From Ceratothoa steindachneri (taxonomy: Eukaryota; Arthropoda; Malacostraca; Isopoda; Cymothoidae), in NCBI GenBank assembly GCA_963969495.1, contig OZ018323.1, forward strand, positions 72,078,920-72,142,919: 64,000 nucleotides of DNA, in the 5' to 3' direction. Position numbers and translations under genes: made by a program. The notes under the pieces were generated by a model. That model was not told the origin of the DNA. It saw nothing but the letters and a program-made list of their open reading frames with translations, and made no database searches. Of the stretch, positions 25,178-38,400 are shown in pieces. How positions within the stretch are numbered: position 1 is the stretch's first letter; each line of letters begins with the position of its first letter.

Positions 25178-26926
25178 GTCTCATGTTAGAGTGATGGCTT
25201 CGTCAAGAGGAAATATCGTTAATGATCCAGCAACCATCTGCTATATATGTGGCTGTTACATATTTTGATGTTCCTCTTAGCGATCAAGATAAGAAGTGAG
25301 CCCCACATGCTGTTTGCCATAGTTGTGTGGAACATGTTTGTGAGTGGACGAAAGGAATACCCATGGTTTGTCGAGAGCTAAAGGATCATGTATCGGACTG
25401 TTTTTTTGGTCTAGTGAATACTAAAGGTATTGGCAAAAAAAATCGGCACAAGTTCGACTACCTCAACATTCTCTCGGCAATCAGGCCAGTACCTCATTCT
25501 AAGTCTTTACTAGTTCCGATTTTGGGTGAATATATTCTTCCTCCGAGGATGAAAATGATGTGCCTGATATGGAATTCCACGGAATGGATGCAGAGTCTGC
25601 AGATTCTTCATCAGATACTAAACAGTCATTAGCTCCTTACTGTTTCAAGCAAGAGGATATGAATGACTTGATACTTGATTTGTTGGTCTCCAAGGAAGCT
25701 GCCGAACTTTTAGCCTCCAGGTTGAGTGAAAAACATATGCTTGAGAGGTCAGTACGGGTATCATATTAGCGAACAAGGTAGAGTACATTTGTTAAGTATT
25801 TCTCTGAGGACAAACAATTTGTATACTGCCATGATGTTCCTGGTCTGTTTACCGAGTTGGGACTTGGTACCTATAGCCCTGCTGCTCTAGAGACTGTTTT
25901 TAGATAGCTTCAAGCGTAGACTCAAGTGTGTCCTCTTGCATAAAGGCAATGACTTTGGTGTAGTTCCTCTTGGTCACTATCTCCATCTGCGAGAAACTTA
26001 CGAAGACATAAGAATGGTCATGGATTTACTTAAGTACCATGAACACAATTGGATCAATGTGTAGACCTTAAGATGGTCAACTTCTTCCTTGACCAGCAGA
26101 AGGGATATACAAATTTTCCATTCCATATCTGTATGTGGGACAGTCGAGCCCGTGAAAAAACACTGGTCTCAAAATGATTAGCCAGTTCCGGAAACTTTGA
26201 AAGTAGAAATGCTAAACAATGTTAATGAGCCAATCGTAAGTCGAGAGATAATCGTTTTCCCTCCACTTCATCTCAAACTATGGTTGATAAAGCAGTATTT
26301 TAAGGCATTGAGCACTGACAATGATTGTTTTCAGTACATAGTATCAGCGTTTCCTGCTTTGTCATACGAAAAAATAAAAGCAAGAGTATTTGATTGTCCC
26401 CAAATCCGAAGACTTCTGAGTGATTCTAGATTCATGAACACCTTGAATGCAAAAGAGAAAGCAGCCTGTCTCTCATTTTCTGCCGTTGTTCGTAACTTCT
26501 TGGAAAGCAAAAAAAGGCATAACTACGAGGATCTGGTTAATAATATGCTTTTAGCAAATCGTGATCTGAGATGCAACATGAGTGTGAAGCTTCATTTCCT
26601 AAATAGTCACCTCACTCGATTCCCAGATAATCTCGGAGCCGTAAGCGACAAACATAGGAACGCTTCCATTAGGATTTGATGATGATAGAAGATCGCTACC
26701 AAGGTTTACTGGGATAGACACATGATGGGAGAATACTGCTCTACGAATAGAAGAGATCAGCCGGTGAAGACTTACAAGAGAAAGAGTTACAAACGCAAAG
26801 TTTTGCCCTATTGAAATCAAGAAGAGGTCCTTCAGCCTGATGTACGGTCATTAATAAATTAGCATCTATTTGATTACAGTATTTGTAATCTTAATGTGTA
26901 ATTCAAGTTTCTTCTCATATGCAATA
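25178..26926 (+). pseudogene. Relic of an arthropod repeat-family protein gene (uncharacterised)
   Basis: From ATG 25193 the frames successively give ATICYICGCYIF (a CxxC motif), CHSCVEHVCEWT, IPMVCRELKDHVSDCFFG, LVNTKGIGKKNRHKFDY, an acidic stretch, a leucine-rich SKEAAELLASRLSEKHMLE, then DLKMVNFFLDQQ, CMWDSRARE, FPPLHLKLWLIKQYFKAL, FDCPQIRRLL, LRCNMSVKLHFLNSHL and RYQG. From memory this is the order and wording of a large protein family found many times in arthropod and some cnidarian genome annotations, usually unnamed and probably carried by a mobile element. The longest intact part is 26197-26679. Stops and frameshifts (such as TGA 25267, TAG 25767 and TAG in NV*TLRW near 26062) kill the gene. 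A splice acceptor precedes the ATG and AATAAA occurs at 26921-26926, so it looks like an inherited genomic copy, not a processed one. Function unknown to me. Confidence 0.75.
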
Positions 26927-29900
26927 AAATGTTTGTGTAAAAAACCTGATTCGCTATAAATAACGCCAAAGGATGATTCAAATTTACTTCAGGGCATCAT
27001 GATAAGCGTGATAGAATTTTTGTATAATATTAGTTGTTGATATTACGAACAGTCTGTAGCATTAAGAGAGAATCGGAATTCAGATTTGAAATTACTACGC
27101 TCGAATTAGGTAGGAAAATGTACTTTTGTCAATTCACCAAATACATTGTTCCCCAGTGTAATTAATGAACGCATTTGTTTAAGGTGTTTAATTATTTCAT
27201 TTGAAAAACATCAGTAATAAATGTAGTAAGTGTGTGTTTACTTTAACAAATAATAAGACATTTAATTTTGCTTAAGTATATAGAAAATAATTTTGTAAAT
27301 ATTTATCGCATTTTTGTGATTTCAACATATCTTTAAATATTAAAATTCTTTCATTTTCTAAGTACAACATTATTTATATGTATATTATTTTCCTTTACAA
27401 TTTTGGTGGCAGGACATATCAAAGGTATGCTAATCTGCCTTTGACCTTATTTTGTCCCTGACATCGCCGAATATTGTGATGCAAATGTCTCTTTGCCAAT
27501 GAAAAACGTGAAACTCATAAATTATTTCCATATAATTATTGATTACAACTGATTATGATGGCATTATTTTAAAAGAATTCGTATTCTATACAGACACTAA
27601 TTCGATGACTGTATTTCAAAGGGTTTGTTAATATGTAATCACATTTTAAGGAAAACGTTTTACGGAATAAATGATTTGAAAAGCACTTAGTAATTTTCCA
27701 ATTTTGGTGGAAAATACAAGAAATGTGGAATAATATTTTTTCTTATTCTATTTATGATACAATTTACAAAATATTATTTTATTTTTCCAGTTATAAATTG
27801 CATATTTAAAAGATACTATTATTGCTAAGGTAATATATAATTGAATAGTGAATAATCAACTAGATTTATATTAGCACATTAGATTAAGTCATAGTTCTGT
27901 TATATTCAGGATCAAAATAAAATTTGCTCGACTCGTTTATCGGTTTTCGTGGCAAGGTAATCTGATAGAAGAGATATAGTTAGCTAATTTAATGAGCTAG
28001 AATTTATAAATAATCATACCCTCTGACGTAAAGCCTAAAAACTTTTAGAAAAAAGAATTTGGAAAGTTATTTGATGTAGACAATGAAATGTAAATTAATT
28101 TTTACGTAGGTTAATTTTTAAAATATTATTTTTTCTTGATGAAGGATAAAATCATGTAGTATAGTATATACTTTTCCATTTTCACCTACTTTAAAACTTA
28201 TCTACGAACCGGTGCCATAATCTATTGCTGTAGACATGTCATCATTGGTTTTTGCTTAATAGAAGTACTTCGCCTGTTTCTGAATTTTGTAACTCTAAAA
28301 ACCCTTAAAAGTCTTCTAACCTACCAAAAATGCCATATCTTGAGCAAATGGGAGAGAAACTACAATAAAGTATGAACAATAATGTACAACAACGTCAGCT
28401 TGGAAAAACGCTAGCGCTTTTTGATATTGGGGAAACTTACTCTATTTGTGAGCTAAAGAATGCAAAAAATGTTGGTAGGGGAAATCTTTTGACAACTCTT
28501 CAAAAATAAAATTACCAAAGAGGATAAAGAATCATATACTAAGAGTAATTCAGTAGGTATATATCATTTTATATTTATTTATTTTATATTGAAAACCAAA
28601 ACAAGCAATGAATAAATAAGAGAAAATGCCCTTAATTTACCAATGACTCTTCTTGTATTTCTTACCTTGAAGAAAACTAGTTAAACAAGTCTGTAAGAAG
28701 AATATTAAATCTCTAGACATTCGAGTCTATTCTCTTTTTAAAGCTGAATGAATATGTTACCACGCTAGTGGTAAAAATTCCAGGATCAATACCCTAAACA
28801 TTAGTGTGCTAAGAATTAGTAAAGCCCCGTCAGAGTATAGCTTCCGACCAAGTTTTATTATTATGGAACTTGTATGATTTTTAATAAAAACGTTAAAGTC
28901 ATTTGTTTTTGAATGGTCCATCGGCTCTCGCTGCTATCCCATCTTAATTTTGCAGCCAACCCATAATTAAAAAGAGAGGAATGGAGGAAAAATTATGTTA
29001 AATAAACAAAAATAGTAGAGATAGGATGAAATATATTGTAGATAAAAACATCGTTAACCCCTAAAGTACTAAAATAATGAGGAAGAGGTATTATAATTTG
29101 GCAGGAAAATGGTTCCATAGAGAAGAGCAAAGAAGCTTAGCAATGTGAACATGGACTTTCACTTCCAATGGGGTTGTAACATTAAATTAATAATTGCAGA
29201 GGGTAAACAGGGAAAAATGGGTTTATTTCTAATAAGGATTCAAGAATCTTTTCAATCGAAAATTTCAAATGCTTACCTCTTATTTTTCACGTTCACAAAT
29301 GACAACAAGATGGCATTTATCTAATATTTGTCGTTTTCGTATCTTTATTGTGCCTGCCATTTTTACCTACAATTTATTTGCAAGAAATATAATAGTAGTC
29401 CTAGGTCTTAAAATATATTATTAATAAAAGTAAACTAATAGGGACTTTATATTTAGAAATCCCAAGACTTGCGAAAGCTTCCTGATACATGAAAATCACT
29501 CAGGAAGAACCATTCTTTGAGAGGTTCATATTAAGAGCAAACTGAAAAATTCTGTCAAGTACCATACTTCGGTATTTTCATCAACTTTGTTCATAGGAAA
29601 ACCTATTTTCTCACTTTTCAGAGGGAGGTGTCATATTTGGCAGGTGATCGTTCAGTTAAATGTTTAAACCAAAAAACTTTCAAAATTGTTCAATAGAAAT
29701 TAGTAGCTTTAATATTCAGAAGAGTTATTGAGAATAATAAACATTTTACTTTGGTAAAATCCCTATCAAATAATTAAAGCAATTTGATTTTTGGCCTTAT
29801 TGATTTATGCTAATTTGCTTCGGGCAAAAACCTAAAAGAGACAGATGCATCTTAAAGATAAATCTCTCTTAAATGTATACACCTCATCTAGATTTGCTAA

Positions 29901-30022
29901 AATAAGAGATTCTGCATCAAAATCAGAAAATTGACTAATTTACTTGACTCAATTCAATTAAATTTATTAAAAATAAATTAAATGATCAAAAGATTCCTAC
30001 CGTATGTGGTTAATTTATGTAG
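26927..30022. other. AT-rich gene-free stretch
   Basis: No ORF of note, no repeat pair and no RNA gene seen over about 3 kb. Confidence 0.5.
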
Positions 30023-30544
30023 ATTCTTAAGCATCTCTGCCGTAAGAGGGCCAACACCTCCTGCCATCACTTTCGTTACTCATAATTAGCCATAAATACT
30101 TTTACATTCTTCCATTTTACTAGGTTATGCCACTTACTGTACAACTCCAATCTCACTTATTCTTCTTGGCCATAGAATCATTTTGCAGAACCTTCGTTAT
30201 GCCACTCTCCCCTCTTTCCTATATATGTTAGTAATGATTTTGATATGCTTTCAATATTTTACCATATTTTCCTTTCGTCTACACTCATCTTTCCTTTTTA
30301 CTCCTACCTCTAGCAAAAGAGTGTCATGGGTAAAATGGCCCTATGCTGGTTTAATATCCAAAGATTGTCGTACCGTTCCGTCCACAAAGGCAACACTCCT
30401 GACATTTCAAGGTTAAATTGCTTATAGGAGGATCTGAATGCTATATATTTTTAATATTTTCTTTAAAGATCTCTTACAACAAACTTTCTGTGGAAAAAGT
30501 TCTGTTAGTTTTTCATTTAAATATTAAATAAAATAAAAACCAAA
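30023..30544. repeat. Dispersed repeat, copy 2 (about 520 bp)
   Basis: Second copy of 23884-24404, same orientation. Its plus-strand open frame (30183-30416) is not conserved in the first copy in a protein-like way, so I treat it as non-coding. Confidence 0.92.
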
Positions 30545-32827
30545 GCTTATTTGAACTCCAATCGGATATAGTATTATTGTATATCAAAATCTATGGTGGG
30601 TATTTTATGTAATCTCTCCAATTCTTAAAAGAGAGCGAACAAAGCTTTTACAAAATTTGGTCATTCTAAAATTATTTTGTATGCTTAAATTCTAAACAAA
30701 GGTGCTTTTATTTATCGTATCTTGCATTATATATTACCCGAAATTGAGAAAAAGCAGGTTGAATGGAATCTTGTTCAGGTTCTCAGACTATAATATTGAG
30801 AATGAATTCGAAGAAAAAATGTAACAACTGAAAAATTTCTCAAAACACCGAAACCACTTTAGTAACACCATCTACTGCTAACTTTTACCGCCTTTAAATG
30901 ACTATTTGGGAAAACTATTAAAAAATGTATCGATTTTTACACTCTATTTATATATTCGCTAAGGAAAAATGGCCGAATCACTAAAAAGGAAAAACCATTC
31001 TCCATTATATAATGAGAGCTTTTATATTTTACATAATTATTTTGCTGGAATTTTTTTTCTCCTTCCTTGGTCTAAAAATCTATGACTCTAAGTTTCCGAT
31101 AGTTAGCCTTTGTAGCTATAATAATATCCTAGTTAAAACAAAGAAATCCGTGCGTACGAACTTAATCTTTATAGTGGGAATGGAGCCTTGAAAGAGTTCA
31201 CTTAAATTAAGAACAGAAACGGCTAAATAGAATTAAAGAATTAGAACGAAAAATTAAACTCAAGAATCATTCAAATAGGTCATACAAATACGTACATACT
31301 TAAAAAAAAGAGAGGTAAAAATATATATCACAAACTCACATAAAACTATACTTATTGTTATTTCAGCTGGGTTGTCCAATTTTATGACTTCGAAAAGGGT
31401 AAGAAAATTAATATGAATCTAATGCTACTCTCCTATAAATATGACTGGAACTAAAAAAAATACCACTTTCAATATTATTGTTACCCAACTATTATTAACA
31501 TAATTATTTAAAAATTGGCAGAAATTATATACTGATGAAGGCGTTTAAAAAATCAATCAAATATTTTCTTACAAATCTTTGAATTTAACTTACACCATAA
31601 AATAAAGATGTTTGTTTTACAATTTCTACCTTTGAAAGTGAAGACACTGAATTTGAAAAGGTAATTCTAGCTTTTAGACAAATTGGAAGTTTTAGGGAGA
31701 AATAGATACATGTTAAGAGAAATACCTTAAGTTGAATAATTGTTTTATTATTTGCAATTCTATAAAGGCTTGCTTTTCTTTTGTGTTTCTAGATAGTTAA
31801 ATATCTTTGTTAAAAATGCTTGTATAAAACAGGACAATAAGAATTATGTTTATAACTTAATTTAACATCTCTTTTAAAAGTTTTCAGAATATCTATTAAA
31901 ATATGTCTTTTGAAATCGAGAGAGGGAAACTGTTAATAATTATCTACGGAGAGATTTATCCATACATATTAATTTGTTTTAAGAGTAGGGGAAAATTTAG
32001 AAAACACTTAACGTTACATTTTCTTGCTGCTTTCACATGAGTAGGCTAAACACGAATGAGAGCTTCAGGTTTCGCTCATATGTTAAAAAAAATTTACCAG
32101 TGCATTCTTACCAATTCCATTCTTGCCAATAGCGAAAACTGCTATTTAAACAACTATGCAATGAATATATTCCCACAGGAAACTTTAACTGCAATGTTTG
32201 AACTTTGCATATATAGCGAGTATGCAAATGCTCAGAAAAAGAAATAATAATGATTGCTCGAAAGGTTTTATGCTGTCGTTAAGAAGCTGAGATTTGTTGC
32301 TAAATGAGTCGTTTAAATGGATTGATCAAACCAAAAACATAGACCATTTTCATATCTCTCCTCCTATTCTTTGATCATTTATCCAATATAAGATGGAGTT
32401 CCAGCTTTCTTTGAGAGCCAGTTAAATTTATTTAATCGAACACGAGTGTATATTGACATAATACCTTAAACTATAGATAATGTATTTTTTGCATGAATAT
32501 TACTAACATGCGCAACATAACCAAAGAGGTATTTAAATGTTATTTTTTTCATTCTCCGGCAATCAACAATCAGAAAGAATAAAATAGTGGGTGTAACTTT
32601 AAAATCATGCATTTTTGGAAGTTTTGGGGATAGATTTTATTCTATTTTTATAAAAGTAAACCAAAAAGTGAGGGTACAATTTTATATAAAGAAAAATACA
32701 TTTTTATCATAATAATTCTAAACATCCCTTAAATATCTCTTAACCAAAACAACATGCTATAGTAAAAGTTCCTTGGGGTATGCAAGAACAGAGGAAATCT
32801 GTCAAGCGAAGCATGCAAGAAATGTTA
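30545..32827. other. AT-rich gene-free stretch
   Basis: No recognisable gene or repeat. The open frame at 32056-32247 has no family resemblance. Confidence 0.5.
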
Positions 32828-34132
32828 TAATGGGTGTTACAATAATTTGGACCGATTTTAAATGTGAGTTAAGGTTAAGCGGCAAATGATTTTTTTCTTT
32901 TTTTTCAGATTTACCAACTTCAGTATTTAGTCATTTCAACCATGGAAAGAATAACAATCGAACAACGTGTTAAAGTTATCGAAGCCGTTTACAAAAATAG
33001 ACGTTCAAACAGAAACGCATTTCGGGCACTTCGCGATTATTTTGGTCAACATAATCAACCAACCGAGAGTGTAATTGGGAAATTCTTCGTAAATTCAAAC
33101 AAATGGGGTCAGTGGCAGATATGAAAATGCCATTGCGTGCCCGTCTACGCCGTTTAGCGGAAAACATTGCTGCAGTGCGCGAGAATGTGGCCGAAGATCC
33201 AGACACCTTTATTTGTCATCACGCGCAGGAATTGAACCTCTCCACAACAACGTGACATCGAATTTTGACAAAAGATTTGTCTCGACATGCTTACAAAATT
33301 CGATTGACACAAGAACTAACGACTGCTAACCATTTGAAGCGCCTTACATTCGTCAATTGGGTGCACGAGCATAGACCACCCGATGATAAATTTTCGTCAG
33401 AAATCATCTTTAGTAATGAAGTCCTTTTTCATCTTGGTGTATTCGTTAATTATGAGAATTGTCGCATTTGAGCTAATGAAAATCCCAGGAAGTTTGTTGA
33501 AAAGACACTGCATCCACAAAAGGTCACTGTTTGGTGTGCATTTATTGCTAGCAGAATCATTGGGCCGTATTTCTTCGAAAATGATGCCGGGAATTCTGTT
33601 ACGGTGACAGGCGAGCGATACTGTGCCATGATAACCAACCTTTTATGGCCAGAATGAATATTTTAGATGTCGAAGATTTGTGATTTCAACAGGATGGCGC
33701 CACATGCAACACACTCAATGCAACAATGGCTTTATTGAATGAGAAGTTCCCAATTTGCATCATCTCTCGAACCAGCGAGGTCAATTGTCCACCACGATCG
33801 TGTGACTTGACGCCTTTAGATTTCTTCCTTTGCAGTCATGTCTAAAGTAAGGTCTATGCTACCAAGCCAACAAAAATTCAACAGCTGAAGGATGAGATAA
33901 TAAGGCATATTGGTGAGATCGAGGAGCAACTATGCAGAGACGTCATAAAAATTTTGACCATCAAGTGTAGGTGTGCCGCCGAAGCCTTGACGTACATTTA
34001 GGCGATATTATTTCTCACACATGATTTCCATGACTCAAATAACATGATCCAATAGTTAAATCAATCAATTTCTACCAATAGCCTTGTTTTATTTACTGCT
34101 AACTTCGATCCGTCTTAATAGAACACCCTTTA
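32828..34132 (+). mobile_element. Mariner-type DNA transposon, about 1.3 kb, decayed
   Basis: Terminal inverted repeats are visible: left TAATGGGTGTTAC and right, read inward, TAAAGGGTGTTC, each preceded by TA as expected for Tc1/mariner target duplication. The size of about 1305 bp is normal for a mariner. The single transposase gene inside (separate entry) is broken. The same family is present at 56956-58199 in the opposite orientation, sharing the subterminal TTTAAATGTGAGTTAAG. Confidence 0.92.
32942..34002 (+). pseudogene. Mariner transposase, broken
   Basis: It starts at ATG 32942 with MERITIEQRVKVIEAVYKN and ALRDYFGQHN, an N-terminal helix-turn-helix of the mariner/SETMAR type. A frameshift follows SVIGKF. 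The catalytic domain continues with AEDPDTFI, HAYKIRLTQEL, FVNWVHEH, then IIFSNEV, where the first catalytic Asp is replaced by Asn. Next come VTVWCAFIASRIIGPYFFEN and, after more frame changes, FQQDGATC and SCDLTPLDFF. The second and third Asp are 41 residues apart (DD41D), the spacing I know from rosa-type mariners. Besides the frameshifts there are in-frame stops (TGA in place of a Thr/Leu codon near 33253, and in NCRI*A). Non-functional. Confidence 0.9.
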
Positions 34133-34134
34133 TA

Positions 34135-35229
34135 ATCTGCTGCAAAATTAACGCATTCACATATATGTCTTCCCCACTAAATGTAATAAATGATGACAAT
34201 TTGTTATTTTTCATATGGTTGTATTTGATATCAGTATAGTAGAATAAATTGATTTAGACTAATGACTGCAAATTTTCCTTTTGCTAAGATCGAAGTTAAA
34301 TGAACGATTCAGAAGATATAAAATCCTCGGTAGAATATTTTAACTCCAAGAAATATGGATTTTTATAACTTTGTTTTAAATATATGTTAATTTTTATTCC
34401 TATGTTCTTATTTTATCTCATTTTTGATTGAAAATGTGCACTTTCTCCAGTTTTCCTATTGGAAATTGAGAAATTTAAAATACTTTTATCCAAGTCGCAC
34501 AAAAAACTTGCAAGAATAAAAGACTTTTTCTATACTTTTTTGATATAACAATTAGGAAATAATACTTACCATCCCAGAATAAAAATCTATGACACATAGT
34601 GATTTTTTCACCTTTCCGATAGCCATAAAGTCACATTTGCATCACAAAACTTAAACGACGACGGGGCAAAGTGGGTGTCGGAAGCAGGATCTCCTACCTT
34701 TGAAATGTTCTAAAAGGAATTGGAAATGAAAATATGTAAATATAAATTACATTTCAATTTGAAAAGAAAAATATAACATCTTATGATTTTAAAATTTAGC
34801 AATATTTTGGAAGGCACAGTAAACTGAGTTGAACTATATTGAGAAAAATTATTAATTTTGAAAATCATTCGGTATTTCTTACATAAAATAACTCAGAGAA
34901 ATATGCTCTTTAACTATTTAAAAGGTAGTTCCCCATAATGACATCATTAAATCGGCCTCTAACAAACACGCTCATAATAGATTATCAACACCTGTAGGAC
35001 GCCGATTAATAATCCCCACTAAGACAAAGATCATGCCGCTAAAACACACCTTAACTTCATGGTAACACAGTTTTCCCCAAATCTAAGTAAAAGAATCCCC
35101 CTTTTCAATACAGGCAGGATGCATACTACCCTCAACGCAACATGCGCATACTACAAGTAAATATTACACTAAAAAATCTCAACCGTAACCTCGACCCATC
35201 ACTCACAGATATTTCCACTCTCACTTAAC
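34135..35229. other. AT-rich gene-free stretch
   Basis: Nothing recognisable between the mariner and the weak exon candidate. Confidence 0.5.
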
Positions 35230-35252
35230 ATAGCAAGCCACTGGCACTGGCA

Positions 35253-35456
35253 TTACCGACAGCGGTATCCGTCCAAACTGTAAACGGAACAAAAGTTGGT
35301 TAAATACATATTTGCAACATACCCAGCACAACCACAGCTAATACGAGTTCTCCTGATACACGGAGTGCAGCGAACCTGGAAGAAACCAATCCGGTCTGCG
35401 GAGTTCATCAGTACCTGCCAGGCATGTTGGTCGGGGGCAATTCCTGGGTAGTACAT
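35253..35456 (-). CDS. Weak candidate exon, Cys-rich, minus strand
   Basis: An open minus-strand frame of 67 codons in a locally GC-richer patch gives DQHAWQVLMNSADRIGFF followed by a cysteine cluster (RCTPCIRRTRISCGC and later NFCSVYS, GYRC). Acceptor-like CAG sites precede and follow parts of it (TACTACCCAG near 35446, TTTCTTCCAG near 35375), and a GTAATG donor look-alike follows GYRCR. It resembles no family that I can name. It could be a small exon, or chance. Confidence 0.15.
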   Translation of the reverse strand: MYYPGIAPDQHAWQVLMNSADRIGFFQVRCTPCIRRTRISCGCAGYVANMYLTNFCSVYSLDGYRCR

Positions 35457-35459
35457 AAA

Positions 35460-38400
35460 TAAGTAGGTAAACGGAGTAGCTATAATTTTAAACTGGTTCC
35501 AGGATTCTAAAGCAAAGAACAGTGAGCCTTTTTCTCTTTGTTAGTGTTTTCATTATTTGATTCTCCCCTTTTCTCTGCCTTGCAATCGGTGGAAATAATA
35601 ACCACAGACAGAGAACACATCATATATAATGAACCCAAATGAGAATTTTGGAACATAATGATTCTCTATGTTCATGAGTTGGCTATCAGAACATAATAAT
35701 GTAGAATCAAAAATGAACTGTTAGGAAGGCTATTTGTAACATTTAAGCCTATAGCAAGAAGTGTTAGCAGGTTACCTTAAATAATCAAAGTGGAAAAATC
35801 AGTAAATTGGTCCTACGCGATGCAATGCAAGCGTGTTATCATGTTTCAAAAATATTAAATCATTGACTCTAGTTTCACATCTAAAATTTATAAAAACAAG
35901 AACGAATTCCTTGCAAAGAAATATATCTGGTCCTAGAAAGAGACAAAATTAATTAATGGTTATTAAGAACGACAAATGTGGAACTCAACGGTTTTATTAA
36001 GTAAGCTAAAAACAGTTTGGTTTTGATGACTCTCTGTTGAATAAATATTTACCTACAATTAAATACTAAACAGTTAAGGGTATTCCTAACATAATTTTAG
36101 TACTCTTTACCAAACAGCCTAAATTTGGTGGAATTGGCTCTGATAAGGACCAAGCTTACAATTAAGCGATGTGCCAATTGCTTTTGTGTTCAAATCACCT
36201 CAAATAATCTTCTCGTTTGCCCTACGACGCTAGAAAATTTTCAATCAATTTTAATTCCTCTAGCTAGATCTTTATTAACAAATGTCTTTTTCAAACTATT
36301 CTAAAGTAGATACTCACATTCTGGTTTCTTTTATATAGTGAAAATACTTCTTTGAGTTCTTATGTTAGGTACTTTTGACACATTTTTACTTCCTCTAACT
36401 TCATCCTGATATACAAATGTCTTTAATTAAAATCGTGACATATAACTCCGTACGGATTGCCATTTCTTTTGTAAAAAAATAAAGTTATATTGGTTGCCAG
36501 ATTTTACATCTATATACGAAGAAACTCGTAATTTTTAGTAGTTTATTCAATTTTTACTCATTTTTTCTCTTTTTACTGCAAGTAAAATAGTAATAACATA
36601 TTTAATGCAATGAAACAACAACTGAATTCGGACCTGATTTAAATGTCAAATTAAAGAGAACTCTTTTTGGCAAAACAAGGTGTTTCTTACATTTTGACCT
36701 TTTGTGATAATCGCTTTTCAAAATCCCTCAAAATCTGTCAGATATAGCATGGGCAACCATGGTTTAACTGAAACCTAGGAGATTGCATGCCTACCATGCC
36801 AAAATGACCTAGAGGTGCTCGAAGCAGTGTTTTCCAATGTTTGCTATATGCTAACTTCACCACTTGTCTTGAGTTTATCGAATTCTACCCTCCCTTATCG
36901 AGTATTAATCGAATACACCAATGGGGTAGTGTTCCAAAAATACTTATACCATGCATTCTCTGGCTAAGCACAATGCCTGGACCCTAGAGCAGTTTTGGTA
37001 ATTTACTGCTATATACTATCCGCACCATCTTCCAAACATTTTTACTTCCTCGAGCTTCGGCACTTTTTTATAGAGATGGTCTTGTTGGTTTCCAATTGTT
37101 AGCTTTAAGTAATTTTAATACCCGAGTTTCACATATCCATGTGGTAAAAGAGCTGGAGGGATCCAATGGCAACTATCATACAACCTAAAAAAATGTAGTA
37201 ATACGATTTCTTTCCTTTTGATATTAAGAGATACTTCTGAAAATGTTCCTGTGAGAATCACCAAAGTACTGGTAATCGTAGCTTTTCAGTTTTGAGAGCA
37301 AAATCACTAGAGACTTCCAGGATGGTATTCTGCCATGAAGTTTCTAATAGAACAATCAGGAAGCAAAGGTCTTATTTCCCCCAAAAGAGATGGCCAGGAG
37401 CAAACAGACGCGTGGGAAAGGATATTAAATTTTAAATTTAAAATAATTCTGTCAAATATAGAGTAAGGTTAAAGAAGAGCAACTAATCAAATCGAAGAAC
37501 TATATCATATGATCAAGAAGTTTATAGTCGAATACGGGCGAGGTAACCTTTCTTTGCAAGCTAAAATATACTGAGTCTTGAAAAAATGCAATATTTTTTT
37601 TACCTTTATTGAGATGAAATAAAATTTTGCCTCCCAAAGTTCATTTGGACTAATTCAATTATGAATTCACATTAGAAATTTTAATTAACTCAATAAAATA
37701 TACCACCATTTTGAGCAACGCTTAAAATGATGTTATGGGCATGTGTTTTGAAATTGGCTAATATGTATTAGACACCATTATTCCACTTAATAAACCGTAA
37801 GAGTGCCTTTCAGTCATATATTTGGGAAAATAAAGGAGATAGAGTCTTCTTTTGGGCAAACTCCATCAAAGAGGTGAATTCGACATTTCAGGTTGGTGCT
37901 CAACCTGGGAGAAAGAGTGGACTATTGTCTTTAGCTTCCATCTTATGACAATAATCGATATAGAGCACCGAACTTTCTTTTCCAAAATTAATTTAGAGGA
38001 GATAATCAAATGCACAAACGCAAAACCTCGCTCATTGAAATGGGTTATTCCGATTAATCCGAACGTATAGACAAAATACAGAATACTTTGTTTAATCTCA
38101 TCGCTGCGCTGACCCTACCAGCAAAAATGGGGCTGTATATCGTTAATTTTATTTGGAGAATACAAGAAGAAAGAGATCAATTTATTTATATATAAATAAG
38201 AAGCAATTGGACAACCATGATCAAATTTTATTATTATTACTGGTGGAGTCTCTGACGAAGAATGAAAATAATATCCTTACGAATCATATACGCATAAACA
38301 ATATAAAATTATATAACAAGCATGAATAAGCAGCAAATATATTTTATGTATACTAAACAAAGGAATCCCTACCAAATTACTTTGCCTCTTACTGACCCTC

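Noticed and set aside
30183..30416. 77-aa frame in the dispersed repeat
   Set aside because: Differences between the two repeat copies do not respect codons, and the peptide is an aromatic/Ser-rich translation of pyrimidine-rich DNA.
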